This document shows, in pieces, positions 56,692-64,000 of a stretch of 64,000 nucleotides of DNA; within the stretch, counting starts at the first letter, position 1; every line of letters starts with the position of its first letter. Below the pieces are notes generated by a model. It was not told where the DNA came from and did not search any database. It saw only the letters and a program-made list of their open reading frames with translations. Made by a program: the position numbers and the translations under genes. Source of the stretch: an uncultured Bacteroidales bacterium (GTDB lineage Bacteria > Bacteroidota > Bacteroidia > Bacteroidales > Paludibacteraceae); contig CACXYM010000005.1 of the NCBI GenBank assembly GCA_902771935.1, positions 62,001 to 126,000 of the forward strand, in the 5' to 3' direction.

Positions 56692-56715
56692 GTCGAAAGT
56701 TAAAGCAAGCGACAT

Positions 56716-58152
56716 ATGTTGAAAGTAACGTTTTTAGTGCCTCCGGTTGTAGATGGCACGCATCCTGCAGAACGCAGTTCAGGTTGTACTCGAGTTGTTT
56801 ATCCGACTCCGAACATATATGAATTGCAGGTCGCGGCGTGCGTTGAAACGTTATATGAAACGGCTTATGTTGATTGCATCAATAATCCGCAGTCTATAGA
56901 TGCTTTTCTTGAGGGCGAGCGTCGCGCGCCTGCGGACGTATATATGATTTGGACAGTTAATCTGTCGGTTCAAAACGATATCGAAATAACTCGTCGTTTG
57001 CATGCCGTTTTGGCTGATTCATGGGTTTTGCTTTTAGGTCCTGGAGCCAGTTATTTTCATGAGCGTTGCCATGTGGATGAACGTACTATTGTTGTTCATG
57101 GAGAGCCGGAAATGACTGTTATGGATTTGTTGGAAAAGCTTGATAATCAGGCAGATTGGTCTGAGATAGATGGCATTTCCTACTTACGCGATGGTCATCA
57201 TCATCGTAACAAGATGCGTGCTTTGATGAAGGATTTGGACTCCTTGCCATTTCCTGCTCGGCATTTTGTGGCGAATGTGACCTACCGCAATCCGAAACTC
57301 AAGTGCACTCCTTACACGACGATGGTTACATCTCGCAACTGTCCGTTCCAATGTATTTATTGTGTGCCGAGTTCGCTCACTTTTGCCCGTGAGATAGAGT
57401 ACAAGGAATATAATCATCGCAAGCCGCCTATTTCGTATCGTTCGCCGGAGAAAGTTGCCGAAGAAGTGCGTGCGTTGCATGCAGAAGGTTATCGTGCAAT
57501 AGGTTTTATGGATGATAACTTTATCTGGAACGAAAAACGTACGGCCGCGATATGCGATGTGATGAAAGAGACTGGAATTGTGTGGGGTTGTCAAGCTCGT
57601 GCGAATGCGATAACCGAGCCGATTGCGAAGATGCTTGGCGAATCCGGATGTCTGTATGTAGATTTGGGAGTAGAGTCCTTTAATAGCGATATTTTGGCCT
57701 ATGTTCACAAAGGAATAACTGTGGAGCAGATATATTCTGCGATTGCATTACTGCAGAAATATCATGTTCCTGTTAAGTTGAATCTTTTGATTGGCACCAG
57801 TCCGCTTGAGACCAAACAGACGATAAAAGATACGATTCGCAAGGCGAAGAAACTGCGTGTAGATCAACTGATGATTAATATTGTTTCGCCATTTCCAGGC
57901 ACTCAATTCTATCAATTGGCGATTGAAAATGGCTGGATAAAAGGTGGCGAATATATTCCGACAGATGTGCAACGGGAGTCGATTCTGAATTATCCGCATT
58001 TGAGTTCGAAGGAGATGGAACATTTGTTGTTTGTGTCGAACTTGAGTTATTTTCTCTCGCCTCGATTCGTATGGACGCAGATACGTCGTTTCCGTTCGTG
58101 GTCGGACTTTACGCACGCTTTACGCACATTAAAAGTTAAACTCTTCGGATGA
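56716..58152 (+). CDS. B12-binding-type radical SAM protein
   Basis: 478 aa. The N-terminal about 170 residues fit a cobalamin-binding Rossmann fold (VTFLVPPVVDGTHPAERSSG start, a VDCINNP strand, LLLGPGASYFH). The radical SAM domain has the cluster triad CPFQCIYCVPSS (about 212-222) and later SAM-fold blocks GFMDDNFIWN, LGVESFN and LIGTSPLETKQT. It belongs to the BchE-like class of uncharacterised methyltransferases or cyclases. Coupled to the next glycosyltransferase by ATGA at the head of a polysaccharide cluster, so modification of a glycan or its lipid carrier is a plausible inference. Confidence 0.85.
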   Translation: MLKVTFLVPPVVDGTHPAERSSGCTRVVYPTPNIYELQVAACVETLYETAYVDCINNPQSIDAFLEGERRAPADVYMIWTVNLSVQNDIEITRRLHAVLADSWVLLLGPGASYFHERCHVDERTIVVHGEPEMTVMDLLEKLDNQADWSEIDGISYLRDGHHHRNKMRALMKDLDSLPFPARHFVANVTYRNPKLKCTPYTTMVTSRNCPFQCIYCVPSSLTFAREIEYKEYNHRKPPISYRSPEKVAEEVRALHAEGYRAIGFMDDNFIWNEKRTAAICDVMKETGIVWGCQARANAITEPIAKMLGESGCLYVDLGVESFNSDILAYVHKGITVEQIYSAIALLQKYHVPVKLNLLIGTSPLETKQTIKDTIRKAKKLRVDQLMINIVSPFPGTQFYQLAIENGWIKGGEYIPTDVQRESILNYPHLSSKEMEHLLFVSNLSYFLSPRFVWTQIRRFRSWSDFTHALRTLKVKLFG

Positions 58153-58910
58153 AAGGAATCAAGGTTTCATATATCATCATCACTTGGAACGGGATAGATT
58201 ATCTGCGTCAATTGCTTGAATCGATGCGTTTGCAACTGAGTCGCCCGGATGTGGAGGTGATAATAACTGATAACCATTCGACAGACGGAACAATTGCGTT
58301 TTTACAAGAGAATTATCCGTCTGTACGATTACTTTGTCTTCCTGAAAACAAAGGTGTGGCTTTTGCTCGCAATACCGCTTTACGCGAAGCGCATGGCAAG
58401 TATCTACTGATTTTGGATAATGATATTCAAATAACAGATGAGGCAGTTGTGGCGATGGAGGATTTTATGGATGGGCATGAGGAAGTGGGCATTTGTGGTT
58501 GTAAGTTGCTTTATCCTGATGGTTCGGAACAAGTTAGTTGTAAGCCATATCCCGGTTTATGGACGAAAATGCAAAGCATTTGTTCATCGTCTGTGAAGAA
58601 CGAATATGCGACGGAAATGCGTGGAAAAGAGCCGTTTGAGCCGACGTATATTATCGGAGCCTGTCAAATGATTCGTCGTGAAGTATATCAAAAGCTAGGC
58701 GAGTTGGACGAAAAGATATTTTACGGCCCGGAAGATTGCGATTATTGTTTGCGTGCGCGTTCGGCGGGTTGGCGTGTGTTATATATTCCAACGGTTCATA
58801 TGTACCACCATTGTCAGCGTCGCACCCATGCAAATCCATTCTCGCGTTTGGGCTGGCGGCACGTCAAGGCATTAATGTATTTTTACAGGAAATATAAGCG
58901 GATTTTATAA
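58149..58910 (+). CDS. Family 2 glycosyltransferase
   Basis: 253 aa. GT-A fold: VSYIIITWNGIDYLRQLLES, ITDNHSTDGT, a DND-type metal site (LILDNDIQ) and ACQMIRREVYQKLGELDEKIFYGPEDCDYCLR, the pattern of rhamnosyltransferase-like GT2 enzymes. Cytoplasmic side of the inner membrane. Follows the radical SAM gene by ATGA overlap and precedes the flippase by 17 nt. Confidence 0.92.
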   Translation: MKGIKVSYIIITWNGIDYLRQLLESMRLQLSRPDVEVIITDNHSTDGTIAFLQENYPSVRLLCLPENKGVAFARNTALREAHGKYLLILDNDIQITDEAVVAMEDFMDGHEEVGICGCKLLYPDGSEQVSCKPYPGLWTKMQSICSSSVKNEYATEMRGKEPFEPTYIIGACQMIRREVYQKLGELDEKIFYGPEDCDYCLRARSAGWRVLYIPTVHMYHHCQRRTHANPFSRLGWRHVKALMYFYRKYKRIL

Positions 58911-58927
58911 TTCGAGATACTGCGTAG

Positions 58928-60187
58928 ATGTCTGAGTCAAGAATAAATACGACTATAGTGCGGAACATCACTTCGTTAGGAGTGCTGCAGATTGCGAATT
59001 ACCTGATTCCGCTGATTGTCATACCGTTTATTACTCGCATTTTCGGAACAGAAGTGTTTGGTCGCGTGAGTTATGCTCAAAATATTGTGGTGTATTTGAC
59101 GTTGATTGTGAACTACGGATTTGAGTATTCTGCGACTCGTCAGATTGCGTTGGCGAAGGATGATTTGGATAAGTCCCGTCGTTTATTTTGGTCGGTTGTT
59201 ACGATGAAAAGTATGCTTTTGGCGGTATCCTTTGTGCTCTTAGGTGTTTTGTCGTTAACGGTTGACCGAATTGCCGCGGATCCGATGCTTTATTGGTGTG
59301 CGGCTCTGGTGAATATAGGTGTCGTATTTTTCCCGACGTGGTATCTGCAGGGAATTCAAAACATGACCAGGATGGCGGTTTTCAATCTGACTATCAAGTT
59401 GTTAGGTGCTATTCTGATTTTATCCATTATCCGTGATTCAGGTCAGTATCACTTGTATCCGTTGTTTCTGTCTGTTGCAAGTATGCTGGTTGGTATTGTG
59501 GCGTTTGTATATGTTGTCAAGCACTATAATATGGGTAGTTGGCAATGGGATAAGTCTGTATTCGCGGAAGTTGCTCGGGCAGGTTTCCCGATATTTTTGA
59601 ATAATGTGTTTGTAAGTTTGTATACGACAATCAATTTGACGATATTAGGTGGTTTTGCGGATGATGTGCAGATTGGTTATTTCTCAGGAGCTCAGCGCCT
59701 TATTATTGCTGCGAATATGTGTGTTGTGATGCCGATCAGTACGGCTGTTTTTCCTGAGATGAGTCGTCGTTTTGCGGAATCATATGCGGAGTGGTGCCAA
59801 TTCTTTGGCCGGACATTGTTGATTGGCGGTGCGGTGGCATTGTTTGTTTCGGCAGTTGCGTTTGTGCTGGCGCCGTTTATTGTTCGCGTGATGTTGGGTT
59901 CGGCTTTTGCAGAGTCAGTTCCTTTATTGCGCATTTTGTCTCCATTGCCGTTCTTGGTGATGACCGCTACGATATTAACGGTTCAAGGGTTGTACGGGCA
60001 AGGTTTGCAACGCTTTGCACCATTTGTGGGTATTGTTTTGGCAGTTATTTGTATGAGTTCGAACCTGCTGTTAATACCTCGAGTAGGCGTTAGCGGTGCG
60101 GCATGGAGTTGGGTGATTGCTGAAATGGCGGAGTGTTTGATAGTAGGAACGATATTGCTATGTCATAGACGGAAATGTTCTATTTGA
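58928..60187 (+). CDS. Polysaccharide flippase (Wzx-like)
   Basis: 419 aa, about twelve membrane helices, MATE/MVF-type polysaccharide exporter fold. Start NTTIVRNITSLGVLQIANYLIPLIVIPFITRIFG, typical of O-unit flippases that move undecaprenyl-linked repeat units to the periplasm. Overlaps the polymerase-like gene by 13 nt. Confidence 0.92.
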   Translation: MSESRINTTIVRNITSLGVLQIANYLIPLIVIPFITRIFGTEVFGRVSYAQNIVVYLTLIVNYGFEYSATRQIALAKDDLDKSRRLFWSVVTMKSMLLAVSFVLLGVLSLTVDRIAADPMLYWCAALVNIGVVFFPTWYLQGIQNMTRMAVFNLTIKLLGAILILSIIRDSGQYHLYPLFLSVASMLVGIVAFVYVVKHYNMGSWQWDKSVFAEVARAGFPIFLNNVFVSLYTTINLTILGGFADDVQIGYFSGAQRLIIAANMCVVMPISTAVFPEMSRRFAESYAEWCQFFGRTLLIGGAVALFVSAVAFVLAPFIVRVMLGSAFAESVPLLRILSPLPFLVMTATILTVQGLYGQGLQRFAPFVGIVLAVICMSSNLLLIPRVGVSGAAWSWVIAEMAECLIVGTILLCHRRKCSI

Positions 60188-61359
60188 TTATATTTATCAT
60201 ATTGACGCTGTTGGCTGTTCTGAATATTCAATTCAGGGACAAGTTGACGAATCAGGTTCTGGTTCCGTTTGCGTCGTTGATACTGATTGCAGTTGCGGGT
60301 TTGCGCTATGAGACGGGCGGCGATTGGGATTCCTATACGATATTATTTGACATGTTGCCTCGGTGGGATCAGATTATAGCTCATCCTCGGGTATTATTTG
60401 CTGAAAATGTGGAAGAAGGTTTCGTGCTTTTGTGCGCAGGAATCAAGGCTTTAGGTGGCAATGTGCAACATCTATTCTTTGTTGTGACGACGATAAATAT
60501 CACGTTGATAGCGATTGCATCGTATCGTTACACGAAGTATCCGTTGGTGGCACTGATGTGCTATTTTGGCATTTTGTACATGCAGTTGGAAATGATTTAT
60601 ATACGTCAGGCTACGGCTGTTGCACTATGCTTCTTTGCGTTGCAGTATATAGAGGAAAAGAAAGTATGGAAGTATATGACGTTTATCGTTTTGGCGTGTC
60701 TTTTCCATCGTGTGGCCGTTCTGATGGTTCCGTTGTATTTTGTGCTCGGCCGCAAGTTCCCGACATGGATGTATTTAGCGGTTATTGGAGTAGGTGCGGC
60801 GATGATGCTGATAGGTATTCCTTGGATTAAAACCATATTCCTGACAGTTGCCGGCTGGTTGGGCGAGAACTATGCGCAGAAAGCAGATATGTATGCGGAG
60901 GAGTCTCTGTTTGCTGTGAGTCGTAAGTTGAGTATAGGTTTTGTGCTGAATATTTTGATATTGATAATAGTGATGTATTTCCACGACAAGATAGATGCTA
61001 TGCCGAACGGGACAGTTATGCTGAATATGTTTTTCCTGAGTTTGGTGTTGTATTACTACTGCTATGAGTTAGTCGAAGTCAGCAACCGTACGCGTTTCTT
61101 TTTCTTTATTGGTATCATTATTTTGCTACCAATGGTATTGGAGTTGTTCCCGTTGTTTATGCAGCGTTTTGCGGCGTTGGTCGTGATTGCCTTGTACTGT
61201 TTCAGTTTCTCCCGTGCCGTCTTTTTGGAGAAGCCATGGGCTGCAGCATATAATCCATATCAAAACTATATCGAATTTAAGATGCATCCTCGTCCGAGTA
61301 CTGGAAAACAACGTGCGCAACAATCGCATGAGTTCTTTAGAGGAAGCCGTAAGAACTAA
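60175..61359 (+). CDS. EpsG/Wzy-like polysaccharide polymerase
   Basis: 394 aa, about ten membrane helices. EpsG-family features: an early arginine/glycine block AGLRYETGGDWDSYTILFD between helices and IYIRQATAVALCFFALQYIE. Such proteins polymerise exported repeat units (Wzy role). Start ATG 60175 lies in the last codons of the flippase gene; the end joins the next gene as TAATG. Family call good; the Wzy role is inferred from its position beside the flippase. Confidence 0.87.
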   Translation: MFYLIIFIILTLLAVLNIQFRDKLTNQVLVPFASLILIAVAGLRYETGGDWDSYTILFDMLPRWDQIIAHPRVLFAENVEEGFVLLCAGIKALGGNVQHLFFVVTTINITLIAIASYRYTKYPLVALMCYFGILYMQLEMIYIRQATAVALCFFALQYIEEKKVWKYMTFIVLACLFHRVAVLMVPLYFVLGRKFPTWMYLAVIGVGAAMMLIGIPWIKTIFLTVAGWLGENYAQKADMYAEESLFAVSRKLSIGFVLNILILIIVMYFHDKIDAMPNGTVMLNMFFLSLVLYYYCYELVEVSNRTRFFFFIGIIILLPMVLELFPLFMQRFAALVVIALYCFSFSRAVFLEKPWAAAYNPYQNYIEFKMHPRPSTGKQRAQQSHEFFRGSRKN

Positions 61360-62453
61360 TGAGCCATATCCTGTTTGTCAATCATACTCGCGAATTGCAT
61401 GGGGCAGAACAAGTCCTTCTTCAGAGTCTTCAAGCGGCTCGTGAAGCGGGTCATCGTGTGACAGTTTTACTTCCGTCACATGTGCCAGACAGCGGGTTAG
61501 ATGCAGAAGTAAAAAAGATGGCAGATTCGTTATTGTACTTGCCATATCGTCCTGTTGGTGATAGTTGGCTGCGCACGATGTTGGTGAGGTTGTATAATAC
61601 GTATGCGTGCCATCGATTGTCCCTATATATTCGGCGCGAAAAAGTGGATGTGGTTTATTCTAACACAATTGTGACGACGGTAGGTGTAATATCTGCGCGC
61701 TGTTGTCGGGTAAAACATGTTTGGCACTTGCACGAATTGCCCCATGAGATGTTTGGTTGGAAGAAATCTTTGACCCATATGTATCGTAGGTTGATGGGGT
61801 ATCGCAGAAATAAGGTAATATGCATTTCCAAGTATCAGCATTCTGCATGGACAGAGGCCTTAGGTATGCGACTTCCGGTTGAGATTATTTATAATCCTAT
61901 TCGTCGTTTGGAAGTTATTCGAGAGCAGCATGATGGCGTTCGGATTGGGTATTTGGGGGCTTTCGCGCGCCGAAAGAATATTCCGATGTTGGTGGAAGTA
62001 TTTGATCGGCTTCATGTGCGTTTCAAAGCAACTGAGTTGTGGTTATGTGGTGCGAAAAACCCCGGTGAAATCGAAGAAATGTGTGCATTGAGTTCCCAGT
62101 GTGGATCGTCCGTAAAGGTACTGCCGGCTACTGATGATGTTGCATCGTTCTTTGCTCAGATAGATATTTTTGTTTTGCCATCATATGTCGAAACAATGCC
62201 GTTAGTAGTGCTGGAGGCTTTGCAAGCGGGTGTTTGTGTATTGCAAACTACCCAGAGTGGCATGTCCGAATTATTATGGCATAAAAAAGACTGTCTTTTC
62301 TTTCCGCCGACTCGTGCTGATATATTGGAAGAGCAGTTGCTTTCATGCATGGACAAAGATTACCGAGAAGAGTTGGCTGCGAACGGGCAAAAACGTGTTG
62401 CTGAATTACTTTCCTGTTCGTCATATAATAAACAAATACAAGGTGTGCTGTGA
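61359..62453 (+). CDS. Family 4 glycosyltransferase
   Basis: 364 aa. GT-B fold: N-terminal FVNHTRELHGAEQVLLQSLQAAREAGH, and a C-terminal nucleotide-sugar domain with RIGYLGAFARRKNIPMLVEVF, LWLCGAKNP, and the acidic site FVLPSYVETMPLVVLEALQAGV. Retaining transferase in the polysaccharide cluster. One-nt overlap with the polymerase-like gene. Confidence 0.93.
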   Translation: MSHILFVNHTRELHGAEQVLLQSLQAAREAGHRVTVLLPSHVPDSGLDAEVKKMADSLLYLPYRPVGDSWLRTMLVRLYNTYACHRLSLYIRREKVDVVYSNTIVTTVGVISARCCRVKHVWHLHELPHEMFGWKKSLTHMYRRLMGYRRNKVICISKYQHSAWTEALGMRLPVEIIYNPIRRLEVIREQHDGVRIGYLGAFARRKNIPMLVEVFDRLHVRFKATELWLCGAKNPGEIEEMCALSSQCGSSVKVLPATDDVASFFAQIDIFVLPSYVETMPLVVLEALQAGVCVLQTTQSGMSELLWHKKDCLFFPPTRADILEEQLLSCMDKDYREELAANGQKRVAELLSCSSYNKQIQGVL

Positions 62454-63277
62454 TAGATATTTTACTATCAACATATAACGGAGAACGATGGCTACGCGAA
62501 CAATTGGATTCGATACTGGCGCAGAGTTATGGCGGTTGGCGTTTGCTGATTCGTGACGATGGTTCCACCGATGAGACTGTTGCTATTATTGATGAATATG
62601 TGCGTTTGTATCCCAGTCGGATTGTACGTTTGGAGGAAAGTCGCAATATGGGATGTGTGCGGTCGTATGAGTATTTGCTCTATACTTCAACTGCAGAGTA
62701 TATTTGTTTTGCAGATCAAGATGATGTATGGTTGCCGAAAAAACTTGAGAATATGCTGAAACTGTCGATGGAATCGGAGAAAAATGCATCTGTTGACACT
62801 CCAATAGTTGTTTGTTCCGATTTGCGTGTGGTTGATTCAGATTTGGAAGTGATTGATGAATCGTTTTGGCATATGGTGCGTTTGCGTCCCGATTTATTAC
62901 AAACTCCTAAGCAGTTAGGGACATGCAATTATGTGACTGGTTGTGCGATGATGTTTAATCGAGTGGCGAAGGAATTGGCCTTACCTTTTACAGCTAATGC
63001 CTATATGCATGATGCAGTTGTGGCTTTGACAACCTTATATCGCGGCGGTCAGATTATTATATCACAGGATAAGGATATTTTGTATCGTCAACATGAAGGC
63101 AATGTGATTGGTGCTATCCGTGTGGCAAAAGGCTTGCCGTATATTTGGTCTAAGTTAATCTCGATGCGAAGTGTATGGAAAAGAAATCGTCGCAACTATT
63201 TGCAGGCTAAGGATATAATTCATTGTAGTGCGATGTCATTTATGTATAACAGGATAAAATATTTGCTTCGTCGATGA
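62450..63277 (+). CDS. Family 2 glycosyltransferase (rhamnosyltransferase-like)
   Basis: 275 aa with GTG start overlapping the previous stop (GTGA). GT-A domain: DILLSTYNGERWLREQLDSILAQSY, IRDDGSTDET, FADQDDVWLPKKLE and YVTGCAMMFNRVAKELALP. Resembles WbbL/alpha-1,3-rhamnosyltransferase-type GT2s. It shares the ADQDDVW metal motif and layout with the next gene, pointing to a tandem duplication. Confidence 0.9.
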   Translation: MIDILLSTYNGERWLREQLDSILAQSYGGWRLLIRDDGSTDETVAIIDEYVRLYPSRIVRLEESRNMGCVRSYEYLLYTSTAEYICFADQDDVWLPKKLENMLKLSMESEKNASVDTPIVVCSDLRVVDSDLEVIDESFWHMVRLRPDLLQTPKQLGTCNYVTGCAMMFNRVAKELALPFTANAYMHDAVVALTTLYRGGQIIISQDKDILYRQHEGNVIGAIRVAKGLPYIWSKLISMRSVWKRNRRNYLQAKDIIHCSAMSFMYNRIKYLLRR

Positions 63278-63993
63278 TTTCTGTTTGTGTTACGACATAT
63301 AATGGTGCTGACTATATAGAATCTCAGTTGCGCAGTATTTTGGTTCAGTTGTCTGCGCACGATGAAGTGATAGTTTCCGATGATGGTTCGGCAGATGAAA
63401 CATTGCGAATTATTCGTGAAATAGGGGATAAAAGAATTCGTGTCTTAGAGCATCCACCTGTTGGTGTAACGCGTAATTTTTATGCTGCTTTGGATGAGGC
63501 AAAGGGTGAATATATTTTTCTTGCAGATCAGGATGATGTGTGGTTGGAAAACAAAGTGTCGCGTTGCGTAGAATGTTTGCAGAAATATGATCTGGTGGTA
63601 ACTGACGCGAAAGTGACCGATGAATCTTTGTGCGTTGTAGAAAAGTCATTGTTTGAGTTGTTGAACAGCAGAGAGGGCTTATGGAAGAACTGGTTTGCCT
63701 GCACGTTTTACGGATCAATGATGGCATTCAGACGCAGTGTGTTAGATGCGGCTCACCCTTATCCTTCCTCAACAATGATTGCGCATGATTGGTGGATTGG
63801 CATGGTGGCAGAAATGAAAGGCAAAGTATGCTTTTTAAAGGAGCCGTTAGTATTGTACAGGCGTCATACAGGCACGATGACTCAGGTCAATAGGAAGTCT
63901 TTTTTAACACGTAGCCCTCGTCCGTTGCATATCAAAATCATCGCGCGCGTGTCTATGCTATATTATATAATAAGGTATCGTCTGAGTCATTAG
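63274..63993 (+). CDS. Family 2 glycosyltransferase (second of a tandem pair)
   Basis: 239 aa. VCVTTYNGADYIESQLRSILVQ, VSDDGSADETL, FLADQDDVWLENK, and FYGSMMAFRRSVLDAAHPYP. Similar to the preceding GT2 but clearly diverged and shorter at the C-terminus. ATG overlaps the preceding stop (ATGA). The stop falls 7 nt before the window edge, so the cluster may continue. Confidence 0.9.
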   Translation: MISVCVTTYNGADYIESQLRSILVQLSAHDEVIVSDDGSADETLRIIREIGDKRIRVLEHPPVGVTRNFYAALDEAKGEYIFLADQDDVWLENKVSRCVECLQKYDLVVTDAKVTDESLCVVEKSLFELLNSREGLWKNWFACTFYGSMMAFRRSVLDAAHPYPSSTMIAHDWWIGMVAEMKGKVCFLKEPLVLYRRHTGTMTQVNRKSFLTRSPRPLHIKIIARVSMLYYIIRYRLSH

Positions 63994-64000
63994 TTTTTAT

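Overview
The window is chromosomal DNA from a member of the Bacteroidota, most likely order Bacteroidales. The evidence is: (1) twenty candidate promoters with the Bacteroidota primary-sigma pattern (TTTG, spacer, TAnnTTTG) and no E. coli-type -35/-10 boxes; (2) T9SS/gliding genes (a PorZ-like beta-propeller with a type IX sorting domain, and the GldH lipoprotein); (3) order-typical fusions and neighbours (TGS-uridine kinase, ferredoxin-NADP reductase fused to a GltD-like subunit, NfeD-FloA, an OmpA/TPR lipoprotein); and (4) Kdo and phosphatidylethanolamine genes of a diderm. No phage, transposon, CRISPR array or rRNA was seen. Genus and species cannot be told from this stretch.

Layout. 1-5420: end of an edge gene, a secreted GH13 alpha-amylase, gph, and an LtaS-like sulfatase-fold membrane protein. 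5421-8200: tRNA-Pro(CGG) and topA, both read leftward from promoters that share a 34-nt identical stretch. 8202-14633: rightward operon nfeD-like, floA, nitrilase, recJ, tdk, priA. 14634-15103: an 11-bp-phased repeat array, a promoter and a 53-bp tandem repeat in the leader of an MMPL/RND exporter, which is followed by an RluA-type pseudouridine synthase (to 19203). 19267-20432: 35-codon ORF, greA and a HIT hydrolase. 20429-23875: DUF2147-like protein, rdgB and porZ. 23891-32219: leftward eight-gene operon gyrB, LOG, a 437-aa protein of unknown function, kdsA, kdsD, uridine kinase, SPOR protein, folE. 32397-36010: miaB and the reductase/GltD fusion. 36138-39743: pfkB-type kinase, then leftward pyrE-like, SRPBCC protein, psd, deoC. 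39817-44978: two lipoproteins, a small membrane protein, mutL and a free-Met-R-sulfoxide reductase. 45036-49402: OPT transporter, a frame-broken class II fructose-bisphosphate aldolase, and an acetyl-CoA hydrolase/CoA-transferase. 49477-55647: holB, ricT/PSP1, gldH, trmB, mrp and a MATE pump in one leftward operon, plus an orphan 138-aa gene. 56051-63993: rpsP, then a seven-gene surface-polysaccharide cluster (radical SAM, GT2, flippase, EpsG/Wzy-like polymerase, GT4, two related GT2s).

The content is mostly core housekeeping. The unusual signals are: three intergenic arrays of TAATNACC at exactly 11-bp spacing; a 53-bp hairpin-bearing tandem repeat in a transporter leader; a PyrE homologue whose PRPP-binding residues are replaced; an aldolase gene broken by an apparent deletion of about 35 nt; a 437-aa helical-repeat protein fused to a GH16-like domain; an almost invariant 20-bp promoter spacer; and a priA gene with no upstream ATG, GTG or TTG.
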